This document shows, piece by piece, positions 1 through 8,741 of a DNA stretch of 21,925 nt; within the stretch, counting starts at the first letter, position 1; the number at the start of each line of letters is the position of its first letter. This DNA comes from Euprymna scolopes (taxonomy: Eukaryota > Mollusca > Cephalopoda > Sepiida > Sepiolidae), in the NCBI GenBank assembly GCA_024364805.1, contig CM044490.1:110769570-110791494 (forward strand), written 5' to 3'. A model generated the notes under the pieces. It saw only the letters and a program-made list of their open reading frames with translations. It ran no database searches and was not told the origin of the DNA. Made by a program: the position numbers and the translations under genes.

Positions 1-415
1 ATACTAAGCTGTTGATTTCTTATATTTGGAAGAGTGGTTGTCATTGAAGTAATTTTGTTCTATTTCTAAATGTTATTCACAGGAAAAGACGTGAATAAAC
101 CATACTCGTTTACTGTTTAAAAGCTTATACTTTAATAATAAAACGTCTCATGAATTATTAATTAAAAAGATATGCGCTACAATAGCTTTTGTATTTAGTG
201 CGCAATATTATATTTAAAAAATATATTTAATACTTATGTACTGTTAATCATATATATTTATTTATCTAACTATATTATATTGCAGTTCCATATCGTCTGA
301 TGCCTCTATTTGTATTCATTCTCATCTTTAGTAGTGCACACTTTTCCATTGTAAATTAATTTCTAATGTCCTGGTTGAATATTTTGGTTGTATTTATCAT
401 GTTTTCCAGTGTCTT
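1..415. other. AT-rich stretch, no gene seen
   Basis: Very AT-rich with short A/T runs and no open frame with protein-like composition. If the neighbouring Ty3/gypsy fossil ever kept a downstream LTR it would lie here, but I see no sequence shared between this stretch and the DNA beyond the other end of the element. Confidence 0.6.
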
Positions 416-478
416 GTTTTCCCTTTTTTTCTTACCTCTTCTCTTTCTATTTTTATTTCTTCCTCTGTTCGCTTTTAC
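415..478 (-). other. Purine-rich tract at the integrase-side end of the fossil
   Basis: On the minus strand this is nearly all A and G, and it lies just past the end of the integrase-like sequence. In LTR retrotransposons a polypurine tract primes plus-strand synthesis just before the 3' LTR, so the position fits. It is longer and less G-rich than a typical tract, and no LTR start was identified after it, so it may be only simple sequence. Confidence 0.3.
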
Positions 479-559
479 TGACGGTCGAGAATTACCGCGT
501 CTGTCGAGAGGCTGCTAATATCTGAATCGCTGCCTGGTGGAGCTGGCGTAAACCAAAGC

Positions 560-1200
560 GATAGCTCACTTGTCTAAAAATCCGATTCGCTTTCGTCAAA
601 AAATGGGGGTTGTGATTTCATCGCCGACCATAAGTCTTTAACGTGACGGGGCACACCATCAACCCGCATTGATTGCGGGTTGATTACTTCAGTGACGCGT
701 CCGCTACTGTATCTTGTTGTACCCCCTGACCCGTGAGGTTTTCGACCCCAAAAACATCTCCCTTCTTAAACTTCTTTCCGGTCACTTCCAGTTTGTGCAA
801 GCAGGTTGGCTTCAATGCCCTTCACCCTAAAATGGTACCTATGCAATGTCTCGTCCGGTGCTGTGGAAGGTGAAACATCTATGGAAGTGGTGTTATACCA
901 GTAGATAGACTCAGACATTGTACAGTTGTTCTTGACTACGATTGTCTTGACAGTTCTGTGGTTTCCTTCAACGATCCCACTCGGGCAGTACGCACAAGGT
1001 AACCTACGATGAACGCCCCAACTATCCACAAATTTATTAGACCCATCACTAGTAAATGTAGTACTATTGTAGGTCAGTATCTCCATTGGTGAGCCTCGTT
1101 CAAGGAAGATTCACTAGTTGTCGAATGACAGAGGCTTAGATCTGAAAACTCAGATGGGCCGCAATCGATGAGCGTCAGAAAATGCTCATCGTGGTGATGA
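560..1200 (-). pseudogene. Fossil Ty3/gypsy integrase region
   Basis: The stretch read from about 1086 to 766 carries the integrase-core signature, with a WGVH block followed by a PSG...VE.NHRTVK block of the kind that holds the last catalytic glutamate of the DDE triad. It continues into a YWYN...TAP block usual for this group. Closer to 600-700 a VDG-x-PRHV-x-D block matches the C-terminal module of gypsy integrases. In life this enzyme joins element cDNA to host DNA in the nucleus. Here it is a fossil. Confidence 0.85.
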
Positions 1201-1430
1201 ATTATACCCATTGTTAATTTGTTCCAGTTGTATCTTGTATTCAGTTTCCCTTTTGTTCAGCGAACAGTTGCCGGATAGATCGATTGGTAATTTTTACAGT
1301 CTTTTACAACATATGTTACGTTCTCTTTGGACACCTGCAGGTCAATTATTCTGGCAAAGTACAGAGTTTGATTCACACTCGGATGTTAGCTTTGACAATG
1401 GACATTGGCTAGCTAATCTTGGTCCAGTTG

Positions 1431-1860
1431 TCATCCTACACCACGCAACTTTACAACGCCGGCCCTCTTTCCTTTTGCAAATCCAGCCAACTGCGCGGTA
1501 CTCTGATCAAGAGATTTGCGCGGTTCTAACAAAATTGTACGAGCGTTACATCCATACTCTTTCACCAGAGATTGCAGAATTTCCAACCGTCGGTTAACCA
1601 GCATCTTCACCGCGGCCCTTTTATTCACCCTTGCCTTTCTGGTCATTGTGTTGGATATCTACCAGCGTACGCGCGTCGAACCATTGACCAAGTTTAAAGT
1701 CGTCGTCTTCTACCGGAGAGCCAAATTCAAATCCTTAAGCGCCGCGTCGAATTTAGTTAATTCATTGATCGGACGCAGCCAACACATTTTTTATGATATT
1801 TCTGTTTGGCTCCAATTACACTGGTGTAGCTACTCACACTGTAATATTACTGCCGCCTAT
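1431..1860 (-). pseudogene. Fossil RNase H region and RT-integrase linker
   Basis: The minus-strand stretch around 1646-1500 has an RRLEILQSLVKEY block followed by a segment resembling the end of gypsy RNase H, just ahead of integrase. RNase H removes the RNA strand during reverse transcription. The match is by recognised block order and wording. It is partial and decayed. Confidence 0.6.
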
Positions 1861-1863
1861 GCA

Positions 1864-2136
1864 TTAGTCTGCTTGTGAAGCCCCTGCTTTCGTACCCTGC
1901 TCAGTATCTCCGCTAATATGCGACAGAAAGAGGAGGTCTTCGATCTCGTCGTTCCATTTTTTGATTGCTGCAGTCGCCAGGCGCTTGATGAACGCGACTG
2001 CCACCCTAAGCAATCCACAACCAGGAAAATGACAAACAAGTTTACCACACAGGGAAAACATGCACACATCGGGGATTTCAGGAATCCGATTTCCTCCATT
2101 CCATCGAACGGTGCCGCTTTGTTCCTGGACCTGCAA
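1864..2136 (-). pseudogene. Fossil segment between RT and RNase H
   Basis: On the minus strand a FSLCGKLV...F..CG.LRVA.AFIKR block lies between the reverse transcriptase and RNase H sequence. I recognise this as the connection region of one invertebrate gypsy group. It supports the family call and the strand. The piece belongs to the decayed element described for the whole block. Confidence 0.65.
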
Positions 2137-2149
2137 GCCAGAATTCTGA

Positions 2150-2610
2150 GTCTATCTTTTAGTCGTACCGGATCCTTTTAGACAAAAACGAAGTCTGAAA
2201 AATGCTGGCGCACACGCAACAGATAGACAGCATTTTCATTGATGATAATGTCATCGTCATATGCCGACACAGCACGCTCAATTGTATGGTCTTGCGATAT
2301 GATGGCGTCTATAACAGATTTCATAATGAGAAGCGCCACGTTATAGGCCAAACTCTAGCTGCGTGAAACTAAGGATCCGGTCCTTGAAAAAAAACACTTT
2401 GAAATAGGCAAAGTGCCTTGTCGACGTGGATCGGAAAATATGCTATTCCGTAAATCCAGAAGTGATACATCTACTCCTTGCCGCCGCCATTATCTTAGCT
2501 TTTGTGCACAACGCATTTGTGCAGTGAATGCATCAACGAAGTCATTTAATTCACGGTAGTTCAACACTACGCGTATCTTCTGTTTTGCTCCTGCACAATC
2601 GCTCTTTTAT
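2150..2610 (-). pseudogene. Fossil reverse transcriptase region
   Basis: Minus-strand reading shows a NYRELNDFVDAFTA block near 2580-2530, a SLLDLR block nearer 2460, and a Y-x-DD-type catalytic block around 2260-2240. This spacing and wording is typical of gypsy reverse transcriptase, the enzyme that copies the element RNA to DNA in cytoplasmic particles. The blocks are scattered among decayed sequence. Confidence 0.8.
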
Positions 2611-2713
2611 GGAATAGCCTTTGATAGATTATGGTCTCTCCTCGGAATATCAAATCAACCAGCTATTAGCAATCCAAAGTTACAGTTCCTTATCGTACTC
2701 TTCTCTTATGTTA

Positions 2714-3049
2714 TCAGGAACCTTGTACTCTACAACCTTGTAGATGAGTTGAACTGGCAAGTTCTTTTAGGCCCATTTCCATCTGGCTGTCCATATTTGC
2801 TTGGCAGAATGGAAGGAGATCGAAATCGGGTTCGTTAATATACAGGGCCGCGCATCCCCCGTCTGCAACCAATTTTGACGTCTCCAGCCAGCGAGACTGA
2901 AACTTCTCCCAACCCTTGAATTTCGTCGATTCCAAGCAACAGGTCGTAATCGTGGGGCTTCCCAGGTACCAGCAGAACCTTGAAATAAGCTTATTTCCTC
3001 CATCCGTGAGGATCAACACAATTCTGATTCCACAGCAATCCTGATCCAC
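2714..3049 (-). pseudogene. Probable fossil protease / linker region
   Basis: This 111-codon open stretch on the minus strand lies between the zinc-knuckle region and reverse transcriptase, where gypsy elements encode an aspartic protease. A late FDLLPFCQANM-like block loosely resembles the segment following the protease in related elements. I could not find a convincing D-T/S-G active site, so the protease name rests on position. Confidence 0.4.
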
Positions 3050-3186
3050 TCTATCAATCGTTCGAATACTTGTTCGTTTACTGCTCCTAGTCCGGCATCG
3101 ATTCGTACAAATTATTTACTGGGAATACTCGATGTCGACGAGCGTCGAGCGCCATGCGTTGTCGATATCCACAGTCAATGCCGCAT

Positions 3187-3860
3187 CTATTGACCGACCT
3201 GAGACACGAGTGGCGATAGTACCTTGTCATTTTCTAAACAATTCTGCGCTATGTTGCATAGCTTGTTGCTAGGATAACAGCGTCTTCGTCCCCGTGATTT
3301 TGGGTCATTTGTGTCCACCTTATTGCCCTGGCTTCGGCAGTCACTGGAGGAATGGTTAGATTCACCACATGTATAGCATCTTAGCCCCTCTTTTTGTGGG
3401 TTGAGTCTCCTGTCTTTCAAAATGTTTCTTGCTCTGACTAGTAATTCGTCGTTCAAGCTCATTAAGGTTCGAAGACGCTTGCAGTCGCCGACTAGTGTCG
3501 TCTGGAACTATGCGGTCGTTTGCTCCTTTGAACGCAACGGCCAGCTTTCTCAGACCGGCCATGTAGACTACCGTTTCGACCATTTTGAGTCCTTTTTAAG
3601 TAAATTGTGTCCATGCTATGAAGGTGTCTACGCAAAAGGCCGCATAGAGCGCCGGCTTAATTTCCTCCAGGTTCACATCATCCCTGGTACACGGCGTAGG
3701 ATCCTTTTGTGAGCCTTACTATAGTGACCATTGGAGGCGCTGTTATTCTGAACAGCCTGCAGACAGACGGGCCAGTGAGACACCTATCGAATGCAGGAAT
3801 TAACTTGAGGTCGAATTTGTCCATAACGGCAAATTGCTTGTAGCAAAAAAGGAGAAAAAG
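3187..3860 (-). pseudogene. Fossil gag region with CCHC zinc knuckle
   Basis: On the minus strand a C-x2-C-x4-H-x4-C motif (CYTCGESNHSSSDC) lies near 3380-3340. This is the nucleic-acid-binding knuckle of gag. Sequence upstream of it in transcription order (about 3583-3400) looks like the C-terminal half of a gypsy capsid protein, with a VYMAGLRKLA block. The capsid start was not identified. Confidence 0.75.
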
Positions 3861-3895
3861 CCAAGACAGTGAAGTGACTCAGTAATACGCAATAG

Positions 3896-4058
3896 AACTC
3901 TTAAAGGATTCTCTTACAACCGCTTCAATGATTCTCGTATAACCGTTTCAAAGGATTTTCATACAACCGTCTCCAAAGATTTTTCCTACAACTGTCTTCA
4001 ATAATTCTCGTACAACCGTCTTCGAGGATTCTTGTGCCACCGTCTGCTTTCATTCTCC
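3896..4058. repeat. 24-bp minisatellite, about 6.7 copies
   Basis: Consecutive units start at 3915, 3938, 3962, 3987, 4011 and 4035, with a partial unit before 3915. Units are 23-25 bp and share the core TACAACCGTCTTCAA..ATTCTCG. Each differs from the others at several bases, so the array is old. It sits at the gag-side end of the fossil, where the untranslated leader would be. It may be part of the element or a later array at its edge. Confidence 0.85.
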
Positions 4059-4356
4059 CCGCGGCCTCCCTTTATGAAGTCGAGCAGCGAGATTTTACAC
4101 GAACGAGAGATAAGTATTTTGTCTACAATATATGCTTCGGGTAGTTTTATAAAAGTTTATAATTCTAATTGGGACTCATAATTCCAAGACGCCAATAAAA
4201 ATTAATTGAAACAACATTGCTTAGAAAACATTACAAAATTATCCCTACTGATAAGTAAGTAAGAGGGGTATTAAATAAAAATCATAAAAAGTTACAAGGT
4301 GTAAGTCTGTGATGTTAGATTGCGTGTTTGGAATAGGACTGTTTTGATGATTTTAA

Positions 4357-4530
4357 AGTTTACGTGAAAATGCAAAGTACAATAATGCGATTGTTTGTAT
4401 GTTTAGGTGTGCCGCTTTGAGAAATATGTTTAAAACAATTGATAGACGTTGGTTTACTCTAACCGGAGAAGGGGAATTGTTTCCATCTGTAAAAGAACAT
4501 AATATGTTTAGATTTGACAACAAATTATGA
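4357..4530 (+). CDS. Open stretch, possible exon
   Basis: There are 57 sense codons before TGA, with balanced composition including RRWFTLTGEGELFPS, unlike the low-complexity frames around it. A possible splice acceptor (tgtatgtttag) lies inside it. There is no homology I can name and no start codon at the head of the frame. A minus-strand frame overlaps the same DNA. In AT-rich DNA a frame this long can occur by chance, so this is weak. Confidence 0.12.
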   Translation, partial: SLRENAKYNNAIVCMFRCAALRNMFKTIDRRWFTLTGEGELFPSVKEHNMFRFDNKL

Positions 4531-4596
4531 GTTGTAACAAATATTCTTTTTAGCATTATGATTCTCTATATTTATGATAACTCATTTTGCATTTTA

Positions 4597-4775
4597 GTAA
4601 AATGACGCCAGAAACAAAAAAACAGCGCAAATCACTTTCCAATAGTTACGTAAATAAAGGAAGTATGTTGCAAAAATGGAGTAATATCAAGTCTCTTGAG
4701 TTTTCTGTTCTAAACAGAGTAGATATATTTCGAAGATCTCTCCCGTACTCGGACGTAGAAGCGTATTCCCAATGA
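4597..4775 (+). CDS. Open stretch, possible terminal exon
   Basis: A good splice-acceptor-like sequence (ttttgcattttag) ends at 4598 or so. An open frame starting at an ATG at 4602 runs 57 codons to a TGA at 4773-4775, and an AATAAA follows at 4810. The peptide is basic near its start (TPETKKQRKS) and has no recognised domain. The order acceptor, frame, stop, poly(A) signal is what a last exon looks like, but each signal is common in AT-rich DNA and no partner exon is firmly seen. Confidence 0.18.
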
Positions 4776-5365
4776 TGCATATTGAGATTGTATTATGTAT
4801 ATAAGGTGTAATAAAAAAAGTTTAAAAATTAGTAAAACTTAGAGGCAATAAGCTGTTGTTATTCCAGGAAAAATGATTACAATTGTTTCTACGAAAAAAG
4901 AAAACTAGATTGATATAGATCTCTATACCGTAAATATTACCACCAATTTGATACAGAAACATACTAGCTTTTATTAGAAAGAGCATATTATATTAGTAAA
5001 AACATACGATAGTTGTGTTTGCGTATGTTTGGAAGATTGAATCGCTTGTCTAGCGTGAATATTGTTGAAGCATTTTCCCGTAGAGCTATAAATATTTTTA
5101 TGGCGGGTTCGTGCCTTATACATTTTACATACATATATTTACTCTTTTCAAAGTTTGGAGGAATATAAAAATATCAATATGGATACGATCTACGTCTTCA
5201 AGTTTTCCGCGATCTTATTTTTTAGGAAATATATCGCAACAAGCAATTTTTACATTTCATTTGTTATCTCGTGTAATTCAAGATCAAAACCGACTCAAAA
5301 TTAAGGGTTAATAAAGCTTTCGATGATGAAACAGAAATATGAAAGGTTTGAGAACTATTAATAAT

Positions 5366-5569
5366 TCAAAGGACGATTTCATAAATGTTTCTAGACATTG
5401 GATCGGAAAATGACCATGATGTAGTCTCTAGTGAAACATTCCTACAATAACGTGTTCCACATGTGGGAAGTTCTTGAAACGAAATTCTGTTCATGGAAGT
5501 TTGAGTTGATTTTGGGGTTATCCAGTTAACGACCCAAACTTCGGCAACTGCGTTGTCATTTTCCGGCAT
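5366..5569 (-). CDS. Small open reading frame, unrecognised
   Basis: This is a 67-codon frame from ATG on the minus strand, in DNA a little GC-richer than its surroundings. The peptide is of mixed composition with no membrane segment or low-complexity run. I recognise no family. It could be a decayed transposon piece or chance. Confidence 0.15.
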   Translation of the reverse strand: MPENDNAVAEVWVVNWITPKSTQTSMNRISFQELPTCGTRYCRNVSLETTSWSFSDPMSRNIYEIVL

Positions 5570-5768
5570 GTGACCTACGCATCATAAAAATGGCGGAGCA
5601 ATTAATCAGTTGCCTATGAGATGGCAATTTTCAATGAATACATAACATTCATTGTAATAAAAAAGTAAATTTTAACCTAAAAATGTAACCTCTCCTTTTT
5701 CTATTTCAATATAGCTTTCTAAATAGAAAGGGAAAGGATGGAGGCAGTGTGTTCAATTAATCATTTAG

Positions 5769-5842
5769 TAATCTTCGCTTCGACATCTTCCGGCTTCACA
5801 CGAACATGCCGAAAGATGCCGACTTAAAGTTTCGGAAGATTA
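5769..5842. repeat. Foldback hairpin
   Basis: The inner stem CATCTTCCGGC (5784-5794) pairs with GCCGAAAGATG (5808-5818) at 10 of 11 positions across a 13-base loop. An outer arm TAATCTTC (5769-5776) pairs with GAAGATTA (5835-5842). The size suggests a very short relic foldback element or a structured site. No target duplication was established. Confidence 0.6.
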
Positions 5843-6480
5843 ATTCGTAAACTGGATAAATGCTGATTTAAGGAACAGAGAATTAAAAAAGAGTTCTTAA
5901 CAATGTTGTTAGCAAGACGAGTTGATGCTGAGAAAAATTTCCAATGTAAATAAGAGCTTGAAGTTAACGCATGCACTTACAATTGGAAATACCGATAGAA
6001 ATGTCTGCTATGTTAAAATGTAAAAAGGGAATAGAAATAGATTATCTCTAACTAGATTACGAAGACGATTTTGTATTCTGTCAAGATAAAAATAGTGCTT
6101 TGACCAACACTTCTACAATGTAAAATGGGTATTTTCTTGGATAACAAACAGATTTAAATATACGCATCTTTACCAGCAGAGTCCACTATTTCTATGGGAG
6201 CATATCAATTTGTCTAGTCACTCTTAAGTACTAAATAGTATTTTCATCGGTACGTCACAATCAGATAATGACCACTATTTCCATATGCGTCTCCATATAT
6301 TTCAATAAGAATTCATCTTTCAGATATTCTGTCATGTATATTTATAAGAGCATTTGCATCGATCTCTCCAATATAAATTTCAGATAGAATGTCTACCGGT
6401 AAAACTGCATATTGCTTAAACCTATTGTGTTCTCGATGTTTTTTCACACGTGCATGAATAACCCATTATCGTGATTACTT

Positions 6481-7040
6481 GATTGGTCGGTTTTTCAAAT
6501 GTAAAAATAAAAGTTTCGTCAATCAATGACGAGTGGTATCTCAACACGAACCGAGATAAAACCAAAGTGTGTTTATTCCATCTTAAGAACAACCTAGCCT
6601 AAAGGAAACTTAACATCATATGGGGAGATAAAGTCTTTGAAAACACTGCATACCCAACTTATACAGAACAGACGTTGAGAAGTTCCGCAAAAATCTATCG
6701 ATATGCAACAGCCATTTCGAGACTCTGGCTAATACCATTTAGAGGAGTCGAGGCACGGACGTAAAGCCTGTCAGATATAGCGCTGTGCTACTCAACCGCA
6801 GAATATTGTCCAGCAGCATGCATTCATTCTGCACATGCTGTAAGAATCGACGTCGAGCTAAATAATACATGCAAGACGATTACTGGCAACCGAAAATCGA
6901 CCAACCTACCATCTGCCTGATGGAATGAATCCATCAAGGACAACAACAATAAGGCTCTTCCGGCACCGAAAAGGCCTTCTAGCAGGCTCTAAACTCTCCG
7001 GAAAATAGTGAGTAACACTTAAACGGACTCGAGAGAAGGT
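6481..7040 (+). mobile_element. LINE fragment, C-terminal part of reverse transcriptase ORF
   Basis: From 6528 one frame runs 130 codons and is interrupted by three stops (6600, 6762, 6918), with no frame change. It shows EWYLNTNRDKTKVCLFHLKN, then KLNIIWGDKVFENTAYPTY, IALCYSTAEYC and IDVELNNTCKTITG. These are the thumb and C-terminal blocks of a Jockey/CR1-like non-LTR reverse transcriptase. The YLGV segment expected after PTY is replaced. The polymerase palm is absent upstream, so this is a truncated dead copy. The clade within the Jockey/CR1 group is not settled, and the 3' limit after about 6960 is soft. Confidence 0.85.
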
Positions 7041-7470
7041 TGCCAAAACACAAAACAACCTTCACGCGTGAGGCTATGTACAGGACGCTCGGTGATCTTA
7101 CGGTGACTGTGTTTAGACCCGCGAACATATCAACACATACTCTTCCCTTTTGCAATTGCTATAAGTTTCTATCTGATTTTACATATAAGAAATTTACGAA
7201 TGAAGAGTGCGATCCCATAAAGCATTTTCACGCTTCGCGTTGTGTCTTTTTGTGCAATTCTCATTTCAAATATAACTTTTATTACATATCCCCATGCGGA
7301 TTTTAATTTGCACCGCCCGAACATTCACGTATCCATGAATAAAGCAATTGCTCGCAAAACATATTTCTAACAGAGTATTATAGAATGATGAATATCACAA
7401 TGCATTACATAGTAACAATATGATATCATTAAAGATAATAGTTTAATTCATATCACATTGTGCGTTAGTG
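7041..7470. other. No gene seen; possible LINE tail
   Basis: The first part may continue the 3' end of the LINE fragment. An 88-codon open stretch at 7040-7306 has no recognised family and no LINE-like blocks. From about 7320 the sequence is plain AT-rich. Confidence 0.4.
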
Positions 7471-8190
7471 GCTGATCGGTGTTTCATACTTGCACGTGTA
7501 TTATAAGGATATTGACAGACAGTAGAACACTTATGTAGCTGCAATCAAGCCGCAGTCTGTTAAGAGCATTTGGCACAAATTAATTACTTTATTTATACAA
7601 TACTTTATTTATAATTACCGTACTTTGGAGTAATTGCACCAAATCCAGGGGTAATTGCACCAACTAAAAAAAAGTGTTCTTTATATGCGTGAGTACAAAA
7701 TAGCACCTCAAGCTAGTTGACGCAATTACCTCGGACTTGGCGAAATTATCCTAAACCACAGTACGTATATTATTTACTGAATGTGTATTTTATACTGGCA
7801 GGTTTGTTGGAATGCTATTGAAAGACAGTGAACAATTATGTAGTTGCAATTAAGCCATACACTGCTGCTAGCATACTAAATCAATTAATTTATACAACAC
7901 ATTATTGATAAATATATATTTGTTGATTGCTTTTTCATAGTTGCCCGTGTGTTGTGTGATCCTATTGAGAGACAATAGGCAATTTCGTAGTTGCAATGAA
8001 GCCATATTATGTTGATAGCATAATAAATCAATTTATACAAGATTTTATTAATTAATGCATACATTATTTACTGATTGATGTTTCATAATTTTTGAATGTG
8101 TTATAATGATATTGAAAAGAGTGGACAATTACGTAGATACAATCAATTCATAAAATACCAATAGCATGACTAATTACACAACACTAGATC
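7471..8190. repeat. ~148-bp satellite-like tandem repeat, four degenerate copies
   Basis: The landmark block TTTCATA...GTGT...TTGAAAGACAGTG..CAATTA.GTAGTTGCAAT.AAGCCATA....AGCATA.TAAATCAATT recurs with its TTCATA (or equivalent) at 7483, about 7788, 7934 and 8082. Copies 2-3 and 3-4 are about 146-148 bp apart. Copies 1-2 are about 305 bp apart because a separate element has inserted between them. The copies are clearly diverged, so this is an old local array, shorter than a main satellite block. Confidence 0.85.
7618..7765. mobile_element. MITE-like foldback element inserted in the tandem repeat
   Basis: Long imperfect terminal inverted repeats run inward from CCGTACTTTGG on the left and from CCACAGTACG on the right (reverse complement CGTACTGTGG). 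They continue through GGTAATTGCACCAAC on the left and its mirror GTTGACGCAATTACC on the right, leaving a short centre. TA flanks both ends (7616-7617 and 7766-7767), as in Tc1/mariner-type target duplications. It has no coding capacity. Each arm also contains an internal near-duplication of GG.GTAATTGCACC. Removing it restores the ~148-bp period of the host array, which fixes its limits. Confidence 0.85.
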
Positions 8191-8265
8191 CTATCGAAGA
8201 GTAATGATTTATTCGTATCAACGCTTTGATCATCCAATGCTGATCCAACTATGACGCTCATCTCA

Positions 8266-8452
8266 ACTGAATGAAATCGTCTAAAGCTGAATTATATCGT
8301 CTAATGCTGAATGATATCATCTAAAGCTGAATGATATCGTTTAAAGCTGAATGATATCGTCTAATGCTGAATGATATCGTCTAATGCTGAATGATATCGT
8401 CTAATGCTGAATGATATCGTCTAATGCTGAATGATATCGTCTAAAGCTGAAT
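8266..8452. repeat. 20-bp minisatellite, about 9.4 copies
   Basis: The unit is CTGAATGATATCGTCTAATG, repeated with an exact 20-base period and no length changes. Central units are nearly identical and outer units carry A/T variants such as CTAAAG for CTAATG. This is the usual pattern when unequal crossing-over or slippage homogenises the middle. Each unit carries the palindrome GATATC. The period is not a multiple of three, so it is not protein-coding. Confidence 0.95.
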
Positions 8453-8540
8453 GCTGATGACAATATAAACGAGAGACATATCTATTTCATAATCCATAGC
8501 TAAATCAATTCTGTTAACTTAAGCTTTCTTATAACCTGTT

Positions 8541-8741
8541 TAGTCGGATGTGATGGTAACTAAGTTACAAACGGCACAAATTGATGTGACAAGTTTGAAT
8601 CCAGTTTGTTCTGCAGAAATAATTTCACTTAAAGATTTTGACAACCCTGACAACTCTCATAGACTAAATTTTATGCAAGACTCTCGAATTATAATCGAAT
8701 ATAACTTTTCTGTTAACATATCTGGGACAATATTCAGATAA
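8541..8741 (+). CDS. Open stretch after an acceptor-like site, possible exon
   Basis: An acceptor-like run (gctttcttataacctgtttag) ends at 8543. The frame after it is open to TAA at 8739-8741, with the first ATG at 8553. The peptide is of mixed composition (TKLQTAQIDVTSLNPVCSAE) with no known domain. No donor or partner exon is identified. It could be a chance frame. Confidence 0.18.

Larger units (their letters stand above)
480..4058 (-). mobile_element. Fossil Ty3/gypsy LTR retrotransposon (gag-pol remnant)
   Basis: This block is clearly GC-richer than both flanks. Read on the minus strand it shows, in order, a gag-like region with a CCHC zinc knuckle, a possible protease/linker region, reverse transcriptase blocks, an RNase H region, and an integrase core with its C-terminal module. 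The order RT, RNase H, integrase is that of Ty3/gypsy and not Ty1/copia. The copy is old and heavily decayed, with more than ten breaks. No envelope gene, matching LTR pair, tRNA primer site or target duplication was recognised, so the outer limits are approximate and the true ends may be lost. Confidence 0.88.
4059..6480. other. AT-rich region, no recognised gene
   Basis: The first ~70 bases are still GC-rich and may belong to the fossil. After about 4130 the sequence is AT-rich. It holds three short open stretches (4357-4530, 4597-4775 and 5366-5569) and a hairpin at 5769-5842, listed separately. Outside those I see nothing supportable. Confidence 0.55.

Noticed and set aside
1211-1878. Plus-strand frames of 128 and 120 codons
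   Set aside because: They are shadows opposite the minus-strand Ty3/gypsy fossil, whose blocks are clear on the other strand.
3401-3712. 103-codon plus-strand frame
   Set aside because: It is a shadow opposite the gag region with the CCHC knuckle on the minus strand.
4353-4556. 67-codon minus-strand frame
   Set aside because: No recognisable family. It overlaps a plus-strand frame with more protein-like composition, and neither is proven.
8266-8452. CRISPR array or coding repeat
   Set aside because: Units are directly tandem with no spacers, and the 20-base period cannot keep a reading frame.
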